Of a stretch of 64,000 bases of DNA, positions 22,982 to 34,000 are shown piece by piece. The position numbers were made by a program, and so were the translations under genes. Origin of the DNA: Candidatus Termititenax sp. (GTDB lineage: Bacteria > Margulisbacteria > Riflemargulisbacteria > GWF2-35-9 > DYQY01); NCBI GenBank assembly GCA_020719045.1, contig DYQY01000006.1, positions 30,898 through 94,897 of the forward strand, read 5' to 3'. How positions within the stretch are numbered: the first letter of the stretch is position 1; every line of letters begins with the position of its first letter. The notes under the pieces are model-generated. The model was not told the DNA's origin and searched no databases. It saw only the letters and a program-made list of their open reading frames with translations.

Positions 22982-23493
22982 CGCTTGCAACAAAGATAAC
23001 ACTCTTCAGAATAGCCTCCGTTCCCCTCTTAGTGATTCTTTTGCTCTTAAACGACATTCCATATCATAATATAATTTCATTATCTTTCTTTCTTCTTATT
23101 GCCTTCTCAGACTATCTTGATGGATACATCGCAAGAAAATATAACCAAATTAGTGATTTAGGTAAACTGCTCGACCCTCTTGCAGATAAAGTCTTAGTGA
23201 CTACCCTTCTGCTGTTCTTTACACAATACGGCAAAATTGAGTTCTACTGGACTGCCATAATTGTATTTAGAGAATATACTGTACTTGGCTTACGCTCAGT
23301 GGCTGCCCTTAAAAATGTCGTCATTAAAGCTGATATTTATGGAAAAATTAAAACAGTGCTCCAGTTTGGACTAATCTGCTTTCTTATAATGAATGTACCT
23401 GGCTATAACATACTTATTATTTTAACAGTCATTGTTACTATCCTGTCTGGCATTAATTACTTTGTTGCAAATAAAGAGGTACTAAATGGCTGA
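22978..23493 (+). CDS. pgsA: CDP-diacylglycerol-glycerol-3-phosphate 3-phosphatidyltransferase
   Basis: Makes phosphatidylglycerol phosphate, the committed step to phosphatidylglycerol and cardiolipin. The CDP-alcohol phosphotransferase motif runs from DYLDGYIARK to GKLLDPLADKV, with all required aspartates. The 171 residues include about five membrane helices. The start is TTG at 22978, overlapping the rimO stop (TTGA). It overlaps cinA by 8 bases. The pgsA-cinA-recA-rny-ymdB order is conserved in Firmicutes. Confidence 0.93.
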   Translation: MTLATKITLFRIASVPLLVILLLLNDIPYHNIISLSFFLLIAFSDYLDGYIARKYNQISDLGKLLDPLADKVLVTTLLLFFTQYGKIEFYWTAIIVFREYTVLGLRSVAALKNVVIKADIYGKIKTVLQFGLICFLIMNVPGYNILIILTVIVTILSGINYFVANKEVLNG

Positions 23494-24022
23494 ATTTAAT
23501 AACATTCTATCTAGCAAAGAACTTAATAACCTCAACATGCTTCCATACAAGGTGTTTGATTTACTTGTTGAACAAGAACAAACATTAATAACAGCAGAAT
23601 CCATCACTGGTGGAGACATCGCTACATCATTCACCAAAATTCCTGGAGCTTCAAAAGTATACTTAGGAGGAATAATCGCTTATTCTAACTTACTAAAAGT
23701 ACAAGAGTGTCTTGTTGAACCAAAAACTATTAAAAACTACGGACCTGTAAGTTCTCAAGTAGCAGCCGAAATGGCTATTGGAGTAAAAAAGAAGTTCGGA
23801 TCAAACGTTAGCATTGCAACAACAGGCTATGCTGGTCCAAAAACAGGACAGGAACCTGTTGGAACAGTCTTTACCTCTGTAGTTGTTAATGAAGAACAAA
23901 TCACTCAAAAACATCAATTCGAAGGAGAAAGAATAGATATTATAAAGCAAACCACTTTTTCTGTTCTGGAAATCTTAAAATACTTGCTTACTAACAAAAA
24001 CAAAGGAGGTAAAAATGGCTGA
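23486..24022 (+). CDS. CinA C-terminal domain protein (NMN amidohydrolase-type)
   Basis: A 178-residue protein matching only the C-terminal domain of CinA (PncC), which deamidates nicotinamide mononucleotide in NAD recycling. Signatures: [12 protein letters not shown] (36-47), [23 protein letters not shown] and [10 protein letters not shown]. The N-terminal MoaB-like domain of full-length CinA is absent. It overlaps pgsA and recA by 8 bases each, and the recA ribosome site GGAGG lies in its 3' end. Association with recA is typical of cinA genes. Confidence 0.9.
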   Translation: MAEFNNILSSKELNNLNMLPYKVFDLLVEQEQTLITAESITGGDIATSFTKIPGASKVYLGGIIAYSNLLKVQECLVEPKTIKNYGPVSSQVAAEMAIGVKKKFGSNVSIATTGYAGPKTGQEPVGTVFTSVVVNEEQITQKHQFEGERIDIIKQTTFSVLEILKYLLTNKNKGGKNG

Positions 24023-25007
24023 TAAAACAAATAAGAATCTTGAATTAGCTATTCAGGAAATAGAAAAAGAATTCGGAAAAGGGTCAATTATGAAAATGGG
24101 GGAGAAACTTAATCTAAGTATTGAGTCTATCTCTACTGGCTCCATCAAACTAGACTCCGCACTAGGTGTTGGGGGAATACCAAAAGGAAGAATAGTAGAA
24201 ATATACGGACCAGAGAGTTCAGGGAAAACCACTGTATCTTTACATATTATCGCAGAAGCACAAAAAAAAGGTGGCATTTGTGCCTTTATTGACGCAGAGC
24301 ATGCATTAGATCCCACATATGCAAAAAATATTGGTGTGAATACTCAAGAACTATTAATCTCTCAGCCTGACTACGGAGAACAAGCTCTTGATATTGTTGA
24401 AACTTTAGTGAAAAGTGGCTCTATTGATGTCATCGTCATTGACTCAGTTGCAGCTCTTGTACCCAAAGATGAGCTAAATGGGGAAATGGGAGATAGACAT
24501 GTTGGACTTCAAGCTAGACTCATGTCTCAAGCACTTAGAAAACTAACAGCTGTTGTTAGTAAATCATCTTGTATTGTTATTTTTGTTAACCAGTTAAGAG
24601 AAAAAGTTGGCGTAATGTTTGGGAATCCTGAAGTAACTACAGGAGGAAATGCTTTAAAATTCTACTCATCAATCAGGCTTGATGTTAGAAAAAAAGAAAG
24701 CATCAAAAAAGGTGAAACATTCATTGGCACGCTCACGAAAGTCAAAGTAGTCAAAAACAAAGTTGCTCCACCATTTAAAGAAGCAATCTTTGAAATCATC
24801 TACGGAAAAGGTATTTCAAAAATAGGAGAAGTACTAGATTTAGCCGTTGACTACAACTTGATTGAAAAATATGGAGCATGGTTTAGCTACAAAGAAGAAA
24901 AGATCGGTCAAGGAAGAGAGAATGCTCAGATATACTTAGAAAGCCATCCTGAAATCTATAAAGAAATCGAAAATATGGTAATAAGCAAAATGTCTAGCGA
25001 AAAATAA
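24015..25007 (+). CDS. recA: Recombinase RecA
   Basis: Forms filaments on single-stranded DNA, drives homologous pairing and triggers the SOS response. Walker A GPESSGKT is at residues 65-72, Walker B is [10 protein letters not shown], and the DNA-binding loops (GEMGDRHVG and the [18 protein letters not shown] region) are present. The 330 residues are slightly shorter than E. coli RecA because the acidic C-terminal tail is short. No LexA-type operator was recognised upstream; expression probably comes from the operon. Confidence 0.98.
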   Translation: MADKTNKNLELAIQEIEKEFGKGSIMKMGEKLNLSIESISTGSIKLDSALGVGGIPKGRIVEIYGPESSGKTTVSLHIIAEAQKKGGICAFIDAEHALDPTYAKNIGVNTQELLISQPDYGEQALDIVETLVKSGSIDVIVIDSVAALVPKDELNGEMGDRHVGLQARLMSQALRKLTAVVSKSSCIVIFVNQLREKVGVMFGNPEVTTGGNALKFYSSIRLDVRKKESIKKGETFIGTLTKVKVVKNKVAPPFKEAIFEIIYGKGISKIGEVLDLAVDYNLIEKYGAWFSYKEEKIGQGRENAQIYLESHPEIYKEIENMVISKMSSEK

Positions 25008-25027
25008 AAACAAAGAAAGGAAAGAAA

Positions 25028-26563
25028 ATGATAACAACAATCTTAGTAATAATAATTGCGTTACTATTGATTGCTACCTATGTTTTATTCTTAAAAGATA
25101 AATCTATACTTAATAGAGAAAAAGATGCAAAACAAGTAGCAGCCAAAATAGTAAAAGAAGCAGAAAGAAAAGCGGAGGACATTAAAAGAGAAGCGATTCT
25201 TGAAGTAAAGGAAGAGTTCCTACAAAAGAAAAACGAATTAGAGGATGAAATAAAAAAAGAAAGAGACAAGTTCATAACTGTTGAGAATAGATTAATTCAA
25301 AAAGAAGAAAATTTAGACAAAAAAGAGGCTAATCTTGAACTTTTAACTTTCGAAAACAAAAAAAAGGAAGAAGCTCTAGCTAAAAAAGACGAGGAAGTTG
25401 ATAAGCTATATCAAGAACAATCAGCCGTTCTGGAAACCATCTCTAAGCTAAGCAAGGATGACGCAAAAAAACTCTTACTAGACAATATGGAAAGAGAAAT
25501 TAAATTCGAAGCATCAAAAATGATTAAGGAAACTGAAGAGCTAGCTCAAAAAACTGCACTTAAGAAATCTAGAGAAATTATTGCAACTGCAATACAAAAA
25601 TGTGCAGTAGATAATGTTGTCGAAGTTACAACATCTGTTGTATCACTTCCTGGTGATGACATGAAAGGTAGAATTATTGGAAGAGAAGGTAGAAACATTC
25701 GAGCCTTTGAAACAATGACAGGTATTGACCTGATAATTGACGACACGCCTGAAGCCGTCGTTTTATCTGGTTTCGACCCAATAAGAAGAGAACTAGCAAG
25801 AATAACTCTTTCTAAACTAGTATCAGATGGAAGAATCCATCCAACTAGAATAGAAGAACTCTACAATCAAGCTAAAAAAGACTTAGAAGTTACAATAATG
25901 GAATTAGGAGAAAAAACTGCTATTGAAGCTGATGTTCAAAATCTTTCTCCAGAAATAATCTATCTTCTTGGAAGACTAAATTATAGAACAAGTTATGGCC
26001 AAAATGTTATGCAACACAGTATTGAAGTAGCTCACCTTGCATCACTTATGGCACAAGAGCTAGGAGTTAACGTTAGACTTGCAAGAAGAGCTGGACTTCT
26101 ACATGACCTTGGAAAGTCTTTTGACTTTGAAAAAGAAGGAACACACGCATTACTAGGCGCTGAGTTTGCAAAAAAACATGGCGAAAACGATGAAGTTGTT
26201 CATGCAATTCTTGCTCACCACGAAGAAGTTAAACCACAAACAATAGAAGCTATCCTAGTTGCAGCAGCAGATGCTATCTCTGCATCAAGACCTGGAGCAA
26301 GAAGAGAATCTATCGAGGCTTACGTTAAAAGACTCGAAAACCTAGAAACCCTTGCTACATCATTCACTGGCGTAGAAAAAGCCTTTGCAATTCAATCTGG
26401 CAGGGAAATAAGAGTAATGGTTAAGCCTGACATCATCAATGACAAGCTAACACCAAAACTTGCAAGAGATATTGTTAAGAAAATCGAAAATGAACTTGAG
26501 TATCCAGGCACTATCAAAGTAACAGTTATTAGAGAAACAAGGGTTCAAGAAGTAGCTAGTTAA
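25028..26563 (+). CDS. rny: Ribonuclease Y
   Basis: A membrane-anchored endoribonuclease that starts mRNA decay. Order: N-terminal membrane helix (3-21); a long Lys/Glu coiled coil (about 28-185); a KH RNA-binding domain with [12 protein letters not shown] (214-225); and an HD domain with H359-D360 (GLLHDLGKS) and the second histidine pair in AHHEE. The length of 511 residues is standard. An AAAGGA box lies before the ATG. It starts 20 bases after recA and overlaps ymdB by one base (TAATG). Confidence 0.96.
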   Translation: MITTILVIIIALLLIATYVLFLKDKSILNREKDAKQVAAKIVKEAERKAEDIKREAILEVKEEFLQKKNELEDEIKKERDKFITVENRLIQKEENLDKKEANLELLTFENKKKEEALAKKDEEVDKLYQEQSAVLETISKLSKDDAKKLLLDNMEREIKFEASKMIKETEELAQKTALKKSREIIATAIQKCAVDNVVEVTTSVVSLPGDDMKGRIIGREGRNIRAFETMTGIDLIIDDTPEAVVLSGFDPIRRELARITLSKLVSDGRIHPTRIEELYNQAKKDLEVTIMELGEKTAIEADVQNLSPEIIYLLGRLNYRTSYGQNVMQHSIEVAHLASLMAQELGVNVRLARRAGLLHDLGKSFDFEKEGTHALLGAEFAKKHGENDEVVHAILAHHEEVKPQTIEAILVAAADAISASRPGARRESIEAYVKRLENLETLATSFTGVEKAFAIQSGREIRVMVKPDIINDKLTPKLARDIVKKIENELEYPGTIKVTVIRETRVQEVAS

Positions 26564-27351
26564 TGATAAAGATACTTTTCTTTGGTGATATAGTAGGTGA
26601 AATAGGGAGGGATGCTTTCTACAAGAAGCTTCCCTCCCTTAAAAAAGAACACAATCCAGACCTAATAATTGTTAATGGTGAAAACCTAGCAAATGGAAAA
26701 GGGATTACTCCTCATCTATATTACGAACTACTTGATAACGGTATTGACTGTGTTACCTCTGGAAACCATGTATTCGACAATAAAGATATTATAGAAAACA
26801 TGGACGAATATACACGCTTAATTCGACCATTGAACTATCCAGCATCTGTTCCAGGCAATACTTATTATCAAACAACAATTAAAGATACATCAGTTTTAAT
26901 TATAAACCTTTTAGGACAAGTATTTTTACCTCCTATAGACAATCCATTTCATGTTGCTGAAAACTTCATAAACGATAATCCAAGCGACATTGTATTTATT
27001 GACTTCCACGCGGAAGCTACTTCAGAGAAAAAAGCATTCTTTCACTACTTTCAGGGCAAAGTATCTGCAATTGTTGGAACTCATACACATGTACAAACAA
27101 ATGATGCAGACATCACAAACGGTACTGCCTATATTACAGATGTAGGAATGATTGGAGCTAAAAATAGCATTATAGGCATGAAACCAGAGCCAGTTATTAA
27201 AAGATTCCTAACTTCTATGCCAGAAAGATTTGCTCCTCCGAAAAAAGACGAATTCTGCATATTGAATTATACTGAAATTACCGTTGAAAAAGATGGTAAA
27301 GCTAAAAGCATAACCCCTTTTTCTTTACTAATTAAAAATGAACTTGGGTAA
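26563..27351 (+). CDS. ymdB: YmdB-family metallophosphoesterase
   Basis: A 262-residue calcineurin-like phosphoesterase of the YmdB type, which hydrolyses 2',3'-cyclic nucleotides in Bacillus. Metal ligands are visible in FFGDIVGEIGRD (D9), NGENLANGKG, GNHVFDN, DFHAEATSEK and VGTHTHVQTND. The pairing with rny is conserved and suggests a shared role in RNA turnover. Its last 20 bases overlap the end of fliM on the opposite strand, so there is no room for a separate terminator. Confidence 0.93.
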   Translation: MIKILFFGDIVGEIGRDAFYKKLPSLKKEHNPDLIIVNGENLANGKGITPHLYYELLDNGIDCVTSGNHVFDNKDIIENMDEYTRLIRPLNYPASVPGNTYYQTTIKDTSVLIINLLGQVFLPPIDNPFHVAENFINDNPSDIVFIDFHAEATSEKKAFFHYFQGKVSAIVGTHTHVQTNDADITNGTAYITDVGMIGAKNSIIGMKPEPVIKRFLTSMPERFAPPKKDEFCILNYTEITVEKDGKAKSITPFSLLIKNELG

Positions 27352-28294
27352 TCTTTACTGCGTATTTCTTGTTTGATATTCCAAGCTCACCGCTAAACTT
27401 CTTAAACTCACCTACATTTAATAAAACTGGCGAATTACAATTAATACCAAAATCTATAATATCACCTTTCTGCAAGGACAAAATATCAGCAACCTTCACA
27501 TCTGTTCTGCCTAAAATAAAGGTAATTGGCACTACAGCATCATGAATATTACGAATAATCTCTTGCGTCTTCTTCTCGCTCTTTTTTATCTTACTATCTG
27601 AAGACTCGTCTAAAGAAAACTGAGGTATAACATTCTCCAAGGCATTAAATGGTATACAGTAGGTAATATTGCCTATTTCATCGCCAATGATTATTTCAAA
27701 CTTCATGCTAAGAACTGCATCATTTGACTGTGCTAAGTGAATAAGCTTAGGGTGATTGTCTTGCTTAATTATCCTTGGAACTTCTGGCATTATTTTGCCC
27801 CAACTTTCCTTTTGCAAAGCAAACACCTGATCCAGTAAATTAGCAATTACCTTTGACTCTATTTCCGTTGGATCGCTTCTATTAATCCCAGTCTTTGTTC
27901 CAGTCCCACCAAGCAATTTTTCAACAAGAAGTAGTGCTACATTTGAATCAATACCTACAATTGCCTTATCCTCTATAAAAGAAACTATGTAATAAAGAAC
28001 ACCTTCGCCGGCCTCTTCGATATAATCCTGATAAATACGTTGCTCTAAATAATTTAAGTACACCTTAATATCCTGTCTTAAAAAGACCGACATTGAAGCA
28101 CTAGCCATTCTAGACATATTGTCATGGATATTTTTTAAGGATCTTAAAAGTTCTTTGGAAAACTTATTCGGAACCATAAAATCATAGTGCCTTGCCTCAC
28201 CTTCGGCTGGTCTCTTTGATTTATTATCCTCTTCCTCTAGACTCCCATTCAGAAGGGCATCAAGCTCTTCCTGAGTTAAAATATTCCCCCCCAC
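27332..28294 (-). CDS. fliM: Flagellar motor switch protein FliM
   Basis: Part of the C-ring that binds phospho-CheY and sets rotation direction. The N-terminal CheY-binding helix ILTQEELDALL (5-15) is intact, followed by an acidic linker, the CheC-like middle domain, and a C-terminal SpoA/FliN-like domain (LGRTDVKVADILSLQKGDII). At 320 residues the length is normal. The start is GTG at 28294 with AAGGAG 6 bases upstream, followed by a run of seven Gs. It is the last gene of the minus-strand series HDOD-fliM and overlaps ymdB tail to tail. No other flagellar gene is in the window. Confidence 0.95.
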   Translation of the reverse strand: MGGNILTQEELDALLNGSLEEEDNKSKRPAEGEARHYDFMVPNKFSKELLRSLKNIHDNMSRMASASMSVFLRQDIKVYLNYLEQRIYQDYIEEAGEGVLYYIVSFIEDKAIVGIDSNVALLLVEKLLGGTGTKTGINRSDPTEIESKVIANLLDQVFALQKESWGKIMPEVPRIIKQDNHPKLIHLAQSNDAVLSMKFEIIIGDEIGNITYCIPFNALENVIPQFSLDESSDSKIKKSEKKTQEIIRNIHDAVVPITFILGRTDVKVADILSLQKGDIIDFGINCNSPVLLNVGEFKKFSGELGISNKKYAVKITQVHF

Positions 28295-28308
28295 CTACTA
28301 CTCCTTAT

Positions 28309-29178
28309 TTACGCGTTTCGAAAGGATGCCAAGGTTTCGTCATTTTCCAACTCATCCATTATGCTCATCATAAGCATAGAGATGTCTTCTTCTTTTAAAT
28401 TCAACACTGATAAAGATTTTTCTGAAATCTTTTGGTCTACACCGCCAGCCCCTATTCCAAGACCCATTATTGAAACAATAATATTTGCTATGTGCACCAT
28501 ATGAACTGATATATTACCAGCTGAAGCTTCTTCTGGATTATGATGACAACGGATTGTCTCAACGATATCATCTGATAAATTCCATTTCTGACACACCGCA
28601 GAACCGATGTCTCCATGGTCAAAACCAAGGACTTTACGCTCAGCTTCATAAAACATTAGTCCACCCTTATTATATTCCTCAATTACTTTATTAAACTCCT
28701 GTTCAGCAAACTGATTCAAAATAACTTTACCAACATCATGCAGTAAACCCATTAAATATACTTCTTCTGCATTTGGATAATACATTTTAGTAGCTAGTAA
28801 CCTTGAAGCAAGAGCAGTTCCAAAACTATGCTGAAACATAGCACCTCTGTCTAAATAATACCCATCTAATTGCTTATCTAAAACCGAAAAACTATGCGCT
28901 GTAAGTGCCATCTGTTTAATGGTATTAAAACCTAAACAAACAACTGCATGAGAGATAGTTTTTACTTGTTTTGAGAATCCATAAAAAGAAGAATTAGCTA
29001 ACTTAAGAACTTTTGTTGCCATTGCTTCATCAGACTCTAGTGCATCGGAGATTTTCTTAAGAGGCGTATCAGGATTTCTAGTTAAATCAACGATTTTCTG
29101 AATTGTTTCCGGTAATGGCATTAATTCAGTAATCTTATTAACTATTCTTGCATATAATATATTATCCTTATCTACCAT
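28309..29178 (-). CDS. HDOD-domain signalling protein
   Basis: A 289-residue protein consisting of one HDOD domain (about 15-215): PLPETIQKIVDLTRNPDTPL, VLKLANSSFYGFSKQ and ISHAVVCLGFNTIKQM. Within it HLD-type residues LLHDVGK are kept, so hydrolase activity is conceivable, although most HDOD proteins are thought to act as scaffolds in signalling and motility. GGGGA lies before the ATG. It sits 14 bases upstream of fliM and 47 bases downstream of cheD, so a chemotaxis or motility role is likely. Confidence 0.9.
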   Translation of the reverse strand: MVDKDNILYARIVNKITELMPLPETIQKIVDLTRNPDTPLKKISDALESDEAMATKVLKLANSSFYGFSKQVKTISHAVVCLGFNTIKQMALTAHSFSVLDKQLDGYYLDRGAMFQHSFGTALASRLLATKMYYPNAEEVYLMGLLHDVGKVILNQFAEQEFNKVIEEYNKGGLMFYEAERKVLGFDHGDIGSAVCQKWNLSDDIVETIRCHHNPEEASAGNISVHMVHIANIIVSIMGLGIGAGGVDQKISEKSLSVLNLKEEDISMLMMSIMDELENDETLASFRNA

Positions 29179-29225
29179 ATTGATCCCCGCTCTCTATTAT
29201 TAATAATATACTCATAAACCAATAC

Positions 29226-29702
29226 CTACAATACTATTACAGGGCAACCGAAAACCCTGGAAGAAATAACTCCCTGCTTCATATCAACATTCAAAGTCCT
29301 ACCATTATTGCCACCAATATCTTCACCTGAAACGCTTAAGTTAAACTTGGATAAAGCTTTCTTAACAGCCAACACATTCTGGTCTCCAATATTAAAAATG
29401 CTATTGGAAGGCATATTTGCTCCTCCCGCAATAACAATCTTACACGCTGCAAAATTTCCACCAAGACGCATAAATTCTTTAAGAAAAACTGGCACACCGG
29501 TATCTGCAAATCTCACAGGGTGATCATTTTTAGACTGAACATCACTTGAAGGCATAACAATATGTATCATTCCTGCCAAAGAGGTTGTTCTATCAAAAAT
29601 TGCTAAGGCAATACATGCACCCAATCCATGAGCTACTAATGTATCTTCCGATTTATTTGAGAATCTCATCTCAGCTAGTTTAACTCTTATTTCTGCCATC
29701 AC
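29226..29702 (-). CDS. cheD: Chemoreceptor glutamine deamidase CheD
   Basis: Deamidates glutamines of chemoreceptors and in many bacteria is regulated by CheC. The catalytic Cys and His are visible in AHGLGACIALAIFD (about Cys30) and GMIHIVMPSS (His47), and the family segment FADTGVPVFLKEF is present. It has 158 residues. GAGG fits ATG 29699 (6 bases) better than the GTG at 29702. A TATAAT on this strand lies at 29711-29716, so it may have its own start. It lies between cysE and the HDOD gene. Confidence 0.93.
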   Translation of the reverse strand: MMAEIRVKLAEMRFSNKSEDTLVAHGLGACIALAIFDRTTSLAGMIHIVMPSSDVQSKNDHPVRFADTGVPVFLKEFMRLGGNFAACKIVIAGGANMPSNSIFNIGDQNVLAVKKALSKFNLSVSGEDIGGNNGRTLNVDMKQGVISSRVFGCPVIVL

Positions 29703-29728
29703 TTTCCTCTATTATAGTCTTTTATTTG

Positions 29729-30433
29729 TTATTTTTTAACTATTTTCTTTGTTTCTTCTCTTAAATCATTCAATCCCCTTGTTATGCTTCTAATCTTTTT
29801 CTCTAAATCAACGTATTCATCCATAAGTGGGTCAGGAACATTTCCTAAATTAAAATTAGATTCAGTATTTTGTTCCTTTACTTTAACTATTCTTGCTGGA
29901 TTACCGACAACTGTTGAAAATGCGGGGACATCATGCAACACAACTGAGCCTGCCCCTACCTTACAGTTTTCACCAATTGATATATTTCCAAGTATTTTAG
30001 CTCCTGCCCCTATAATAACCCCACTATTAATCGTTGGGTGTCTTTTACCATGCTCTTTACCTGTTCCACCAAGTGTAACTTGGTGATAAATAATAACATT
30101 GTCTCCTACTTCTGCTGTCTCCCCAATAACAACACCGTCGCCATGATCAATAAAGAATCCTCTTCCAATCTTTGCGCCTGGATGGATTTCAATAAATGTT
30201 AAAAACCTTACTAATTGAGACAAAATTCTTGGAATAAAAGGTATTCTTAATTTATACAACACATGAAATATCCTATAATTTGATACAGCATAAATGCTGG
30301 GGTAAAACAAAACTTCTACTATATTCTTTGCTGCTGGGTCACCTTTAAATACGGCTTTAATATCGCCGAAATACCAAGCGATGAAAAGAATTAAAAACAA
30401 ATAAAAAAATAAACCAATAAACAAATAAATCAT
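29729..30433 (-). CDS. cysE: Serine O-acetyltransferase
   Basis: Makes O-acetylserine, the first step of cysteine synthesis. The central left-handed beta-helix hexapeptide repeats (IEIHPGAKIGRGFFIDHGDG, VIGETAEVGDNVIIYHQVTL, IIGAGAKILGNISIGENCKV) with the catalytic His in FIDHGDG are clear. The protein has an added N-terminal hydrophobic segment (1-21) and lacks most of the N-terminal helical domain, as in the short EpsC-type enzymes. The C-terminal 45 residues look coiled coil. It begins 15 bases after the giant gene's stop and is probably read from the same strand series. Confidence 0.92.
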   Translation of the reverse strand: MIYLFIGLFFYLFLILFIAWYFGDIKAVFKGDPAAKNIVEVLFYPSIYAVSNYRIFHVLYKLRIPFIPRILSQLVRFLTFIEIHPGAKIGRGFFIDHGDGVVIGETAEVGDNVIIYHQVTLGGTGKEHGKRHPTINSGVIIGAGAKILGNISIGENCKVGAGSVVLHDVPAFSTVVGNPARIVKVKEQNTESNFNLGNVPDPLMDEYVDLEKKIRSITRGLNDLREETKKIVKK

Positions 30434-30448
30434 TTTACAATTATATCA

Positions 30449-31090
30449 CTAATGAATAACACCTACCATCAGCCTAACAGAACCAATAGTACCTGATGAT
30501 TCAGAAGTAGCACTAACTACCACAAAATACCCACCCTTTGACACTTTTCTACCAATAGAGTCTGTTGCATCCCACTCAACTTTATTTGGCTGATTACCTC
30601 TTCCACCGTTATCCCCTGCTCGGAAAGTCATCTCCTTAACAAAGTGACCTAAAGCATCATAAATCTTAATAGAAACATTTGAGTCTTCACTTAGCTCATA
30701 ATAGAAAGTACCCTTCTCATTTAAAATTGCATTAACAGGATTAGGATAGAAAGATAAGTTTGAAATAATATCCCTTGCTTTCGACATTCTTGAATAATCT
30801 GATACCAACCAATCGCTTGTTAATCTTGCACCATTAATAGCACTTATTCTGTATCTATATCTTAAATCACGCTCTCTATTAGCAATAATATAGCCAGTTG
30901 CATTAACTGTAGCTTCATAATTCCACCTTTGAGATGTTCCTCTTTGGTATTCTATTGTGTAATACCCTACCCCTGATTCTGAATCTAATGCAGGTGGCCA
31001 GCTTAAACGATGAATATCAGCGGTTGTTCCTTCTTCATTCTCTACCAACTGATGCAATAACAAACTAGCACTATCACTAAACTTAGGAGG
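30449..31090 (-). other. C-terminal fibronectin-like and FlgD-like domains of the giant protein
   Basis: About 31,090-30,775 encodes a fibronectin type III-like unit (LSWPPALDSESGVGYYTIEY, then YRYRISAING). About 30,770-30,449 encodes a domain with FYPNPVNAIL, SNVSIKIYDALGHFVKEM, VEWDATDSIGRKVSKGGYF. This is the pattern of FlgD Ig-like and type 9-like C-terminal domains, often the last domain of secreted bacterial proteins. It may anchor or sort the protein. Confidence 0.7.
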
Positions 31091-34000
31091 AGTTAAGTCA
31101 ACGTTAAATGACATTATAAATTCACTAGATATAAAATTTTGAGACTCTTTACTACTTGTTGCCTTAACCTTTAACCTATATGTATATCCATGCACTAAAG
31201 ATAGATTAGAAAAAACAGTCCTATCTATTGTAACGCCTCTCAACTCAAAACGATTGGAACTTGTTATGTTTTGACTAATACCAATATTTACGGTTCCAAC
31301 CCTTTCCTCATTGCCTTGCACTATACGAACAAGCACTGCCTGAATACTCTGGATATCAGTTTGACTATCATTCACAAAACAATCTATATCAAAAGTTACA
31401 AGGTCTGATCTATTTACATAATTAAACATCCTGCCACTAGATATAATTGGCTGACTGCTATCAACTATTGTGAAGCTTCCAACGTTAATGGTAGCCATAT
31501 TTAAAATAACGCCAGGCGCTACCAATAAACTTAAATCTGAAGGATAAATCTTAATGTCTATATCTCCAGTAGCTGCTGTTGACGCAATATTAAATGCCAT
31601 ATTCATTGCTTGAGGTGAAGCATTGATTAAATATGGACTCACAAATGGAAGTCCTACTAAATCATAATCATTGCCAAACTCTGTAATATTAGCTAACCCT
31701 GACAGCTTAACATTAGTTGAAACCTCAAAAGGTGAACTACCTAATAAGTTAAAGTTATTATAAGAAACTCTTAAATTAAGCTGACTTAAGTTAGTGCTGT
31801 AGTAATCATTACTTATTTGTATTTCACCTATCTTTAGACTGGATCCTTGATGTATCTCGCCGCCCTGAACTGGTGTAAATGTAATAAACATTTTCTGACG
31901 ATAGCTACCTATCTCAGTCCTGTCAGACTTAAGTGGCATCGAGCTATCATTAACTACATTTAACGCTCCAACACCCAAATTAGATGTTGTGCTAAATTCT
32001 AAAGCTATACTTCTGCTTGGCTCAGCATTAATTCCAATATCACCGACAACAAAGACTCGCACCTTCTTGTGAGTAACCATCTTCCTAAAGTCTTGAAATG
32101 TAATTGTTTGGTTTGTTTGATCAATGATTGCATCAACATGATCTATCCACTTGCCATCTCCATTATCAAACACCTCATTCCACCCACTACTCTCATCCTC
32201 ATAATATAAACGAATATTACTTAAATGACCTACTGACAAGTCACTTGCGGAAGTTCTATTGAAAATCATCCTACTAATCTCCGTCACATATGGATATGAG
32301 TTCATCGCAAAAGTAAATAACACAACATCCTTATCCTTTTGATATGCGATATTAGAAGTAACCTTCTCGTTTGATTCTCTATAAACATGCAATACGTTCC
32401 AGCCGTTTCCAATAACAAAATAATTTGAAGTATACGTTAAGACATTGCTTGATACTTTATGATACACATCTAATCCAAATGAAGATGTAACTATCCTCAA
32501 TGCAAAAGGATCTAACGCAGAGTCTCTAATGTCTCCGTAAATTGAAAGAATTGAATTAACGGATATGTTTTGCTGATCAAATAAGAAAACAATATTTCCT
32601 GTTCCAACAAATTCTCGTGAATCTATCAATTGACCATTTAATTTTAAATACAACTTTTTAACTGTTAAGTTTTGTTTATCACCTATTTTATCTAAACTAA
32701 AACTGTTTAATAATACCTGAGTAGAAGGAGAAATAATAATATCCATCAAACGAAGAACCTCGTCTCTTCTGTTCACAGTATTGGTTGCCATATTTATAGT
32801 AACAACATATAGCTTTGGCTGAAGCTCAGTTGTTGCATTTAATGTATTACCAGCTAAGTCAACAAGTTGTCTCCTTAGAACTGGATGTAGAGACTTATCT
32901 GCACTTGTTAAATCTGCTGTTAATATAAAATTAAGAGTACCTGGTTCGATAAAGAAGTTCTTAGATGTTCTAAAAGTGTCATATGCAAAATCTATCCAAT
33001 ACTTATTAATTGTAAGAACTTCATCTATAGAAATATTAAATGTAATTCGTTGATTACCTGTTTCATCAAGATAATTATAACTAATCCTATCGACTGGCTC
33101 ACTTATATCTACAGTCAAATTCCATATTGATGGATATTGTGATATGTCTCCATGGTCTGTTCTCACCCAGATATAGGCATTAACTGTTAAAAATCTTTGT
33201 CCGTTTACTCCATGCAATTGAATAATATCACTGTAGTCTATTGTAAGTCTTGCTATATTCCATGAAGTAATGTTCCCGTCACCATAAATATCATCGGTAA
33301 CGTCTCTTGAAGCACTCCAAGGATCAAAACCTCTCCATCCAGTACTTGTTGAGCGTGGTCTTTCACTATTATTAAACTCTATTTTAAACTGATTAATGTT
33401 ATTGTCCTCGGTCTCATCATAGGAAACTGCTATCCAAAACAAAAGGTCTGAGTTTAAGGTATTAATATATCTATCACGCCTAACATCATTAATTTGTGAA
33501 AATCTAATTAATGCTGGATTCGGATAAAAATTCTCTAGCCATAATGTTGATTTACCAATATTTCTTGTTGAAATATTTCCAGCCAAATCTACCATTCCTA
33601 TGTCAACGGTAATCGTGCCACTAACATTTGACTCAACAAATGTATATCCTGCTGAATAAAATAAGTCGTTAATCCTTTTTACATCTGTAACAAGCTTTGT
33701 ATTCTCTGGTTCTGGGAAAATAATAGAAACTGTTGGATTCGTTGCCAAAATTTCTGAAGTTTTGATTGTAAATACAAATGAACCATAGTTAACTGTTGGC
33801 CATTTACTATATTCAAAATTACCTGTTGGCGGAAGCGTATCATAAATAATTGATGAACTTACAGCATTCAGATTAATTCCTGCCTCGTTTCTTGACCAAA
33901 GATATACTGTCTTACTCCCTTGTGCTCCTAATGGAATAGTGAACGTGCTTGGGAATGCACCCCACAATGAAGGATTATTCTCGCTTGGTCTTGCATCTAC

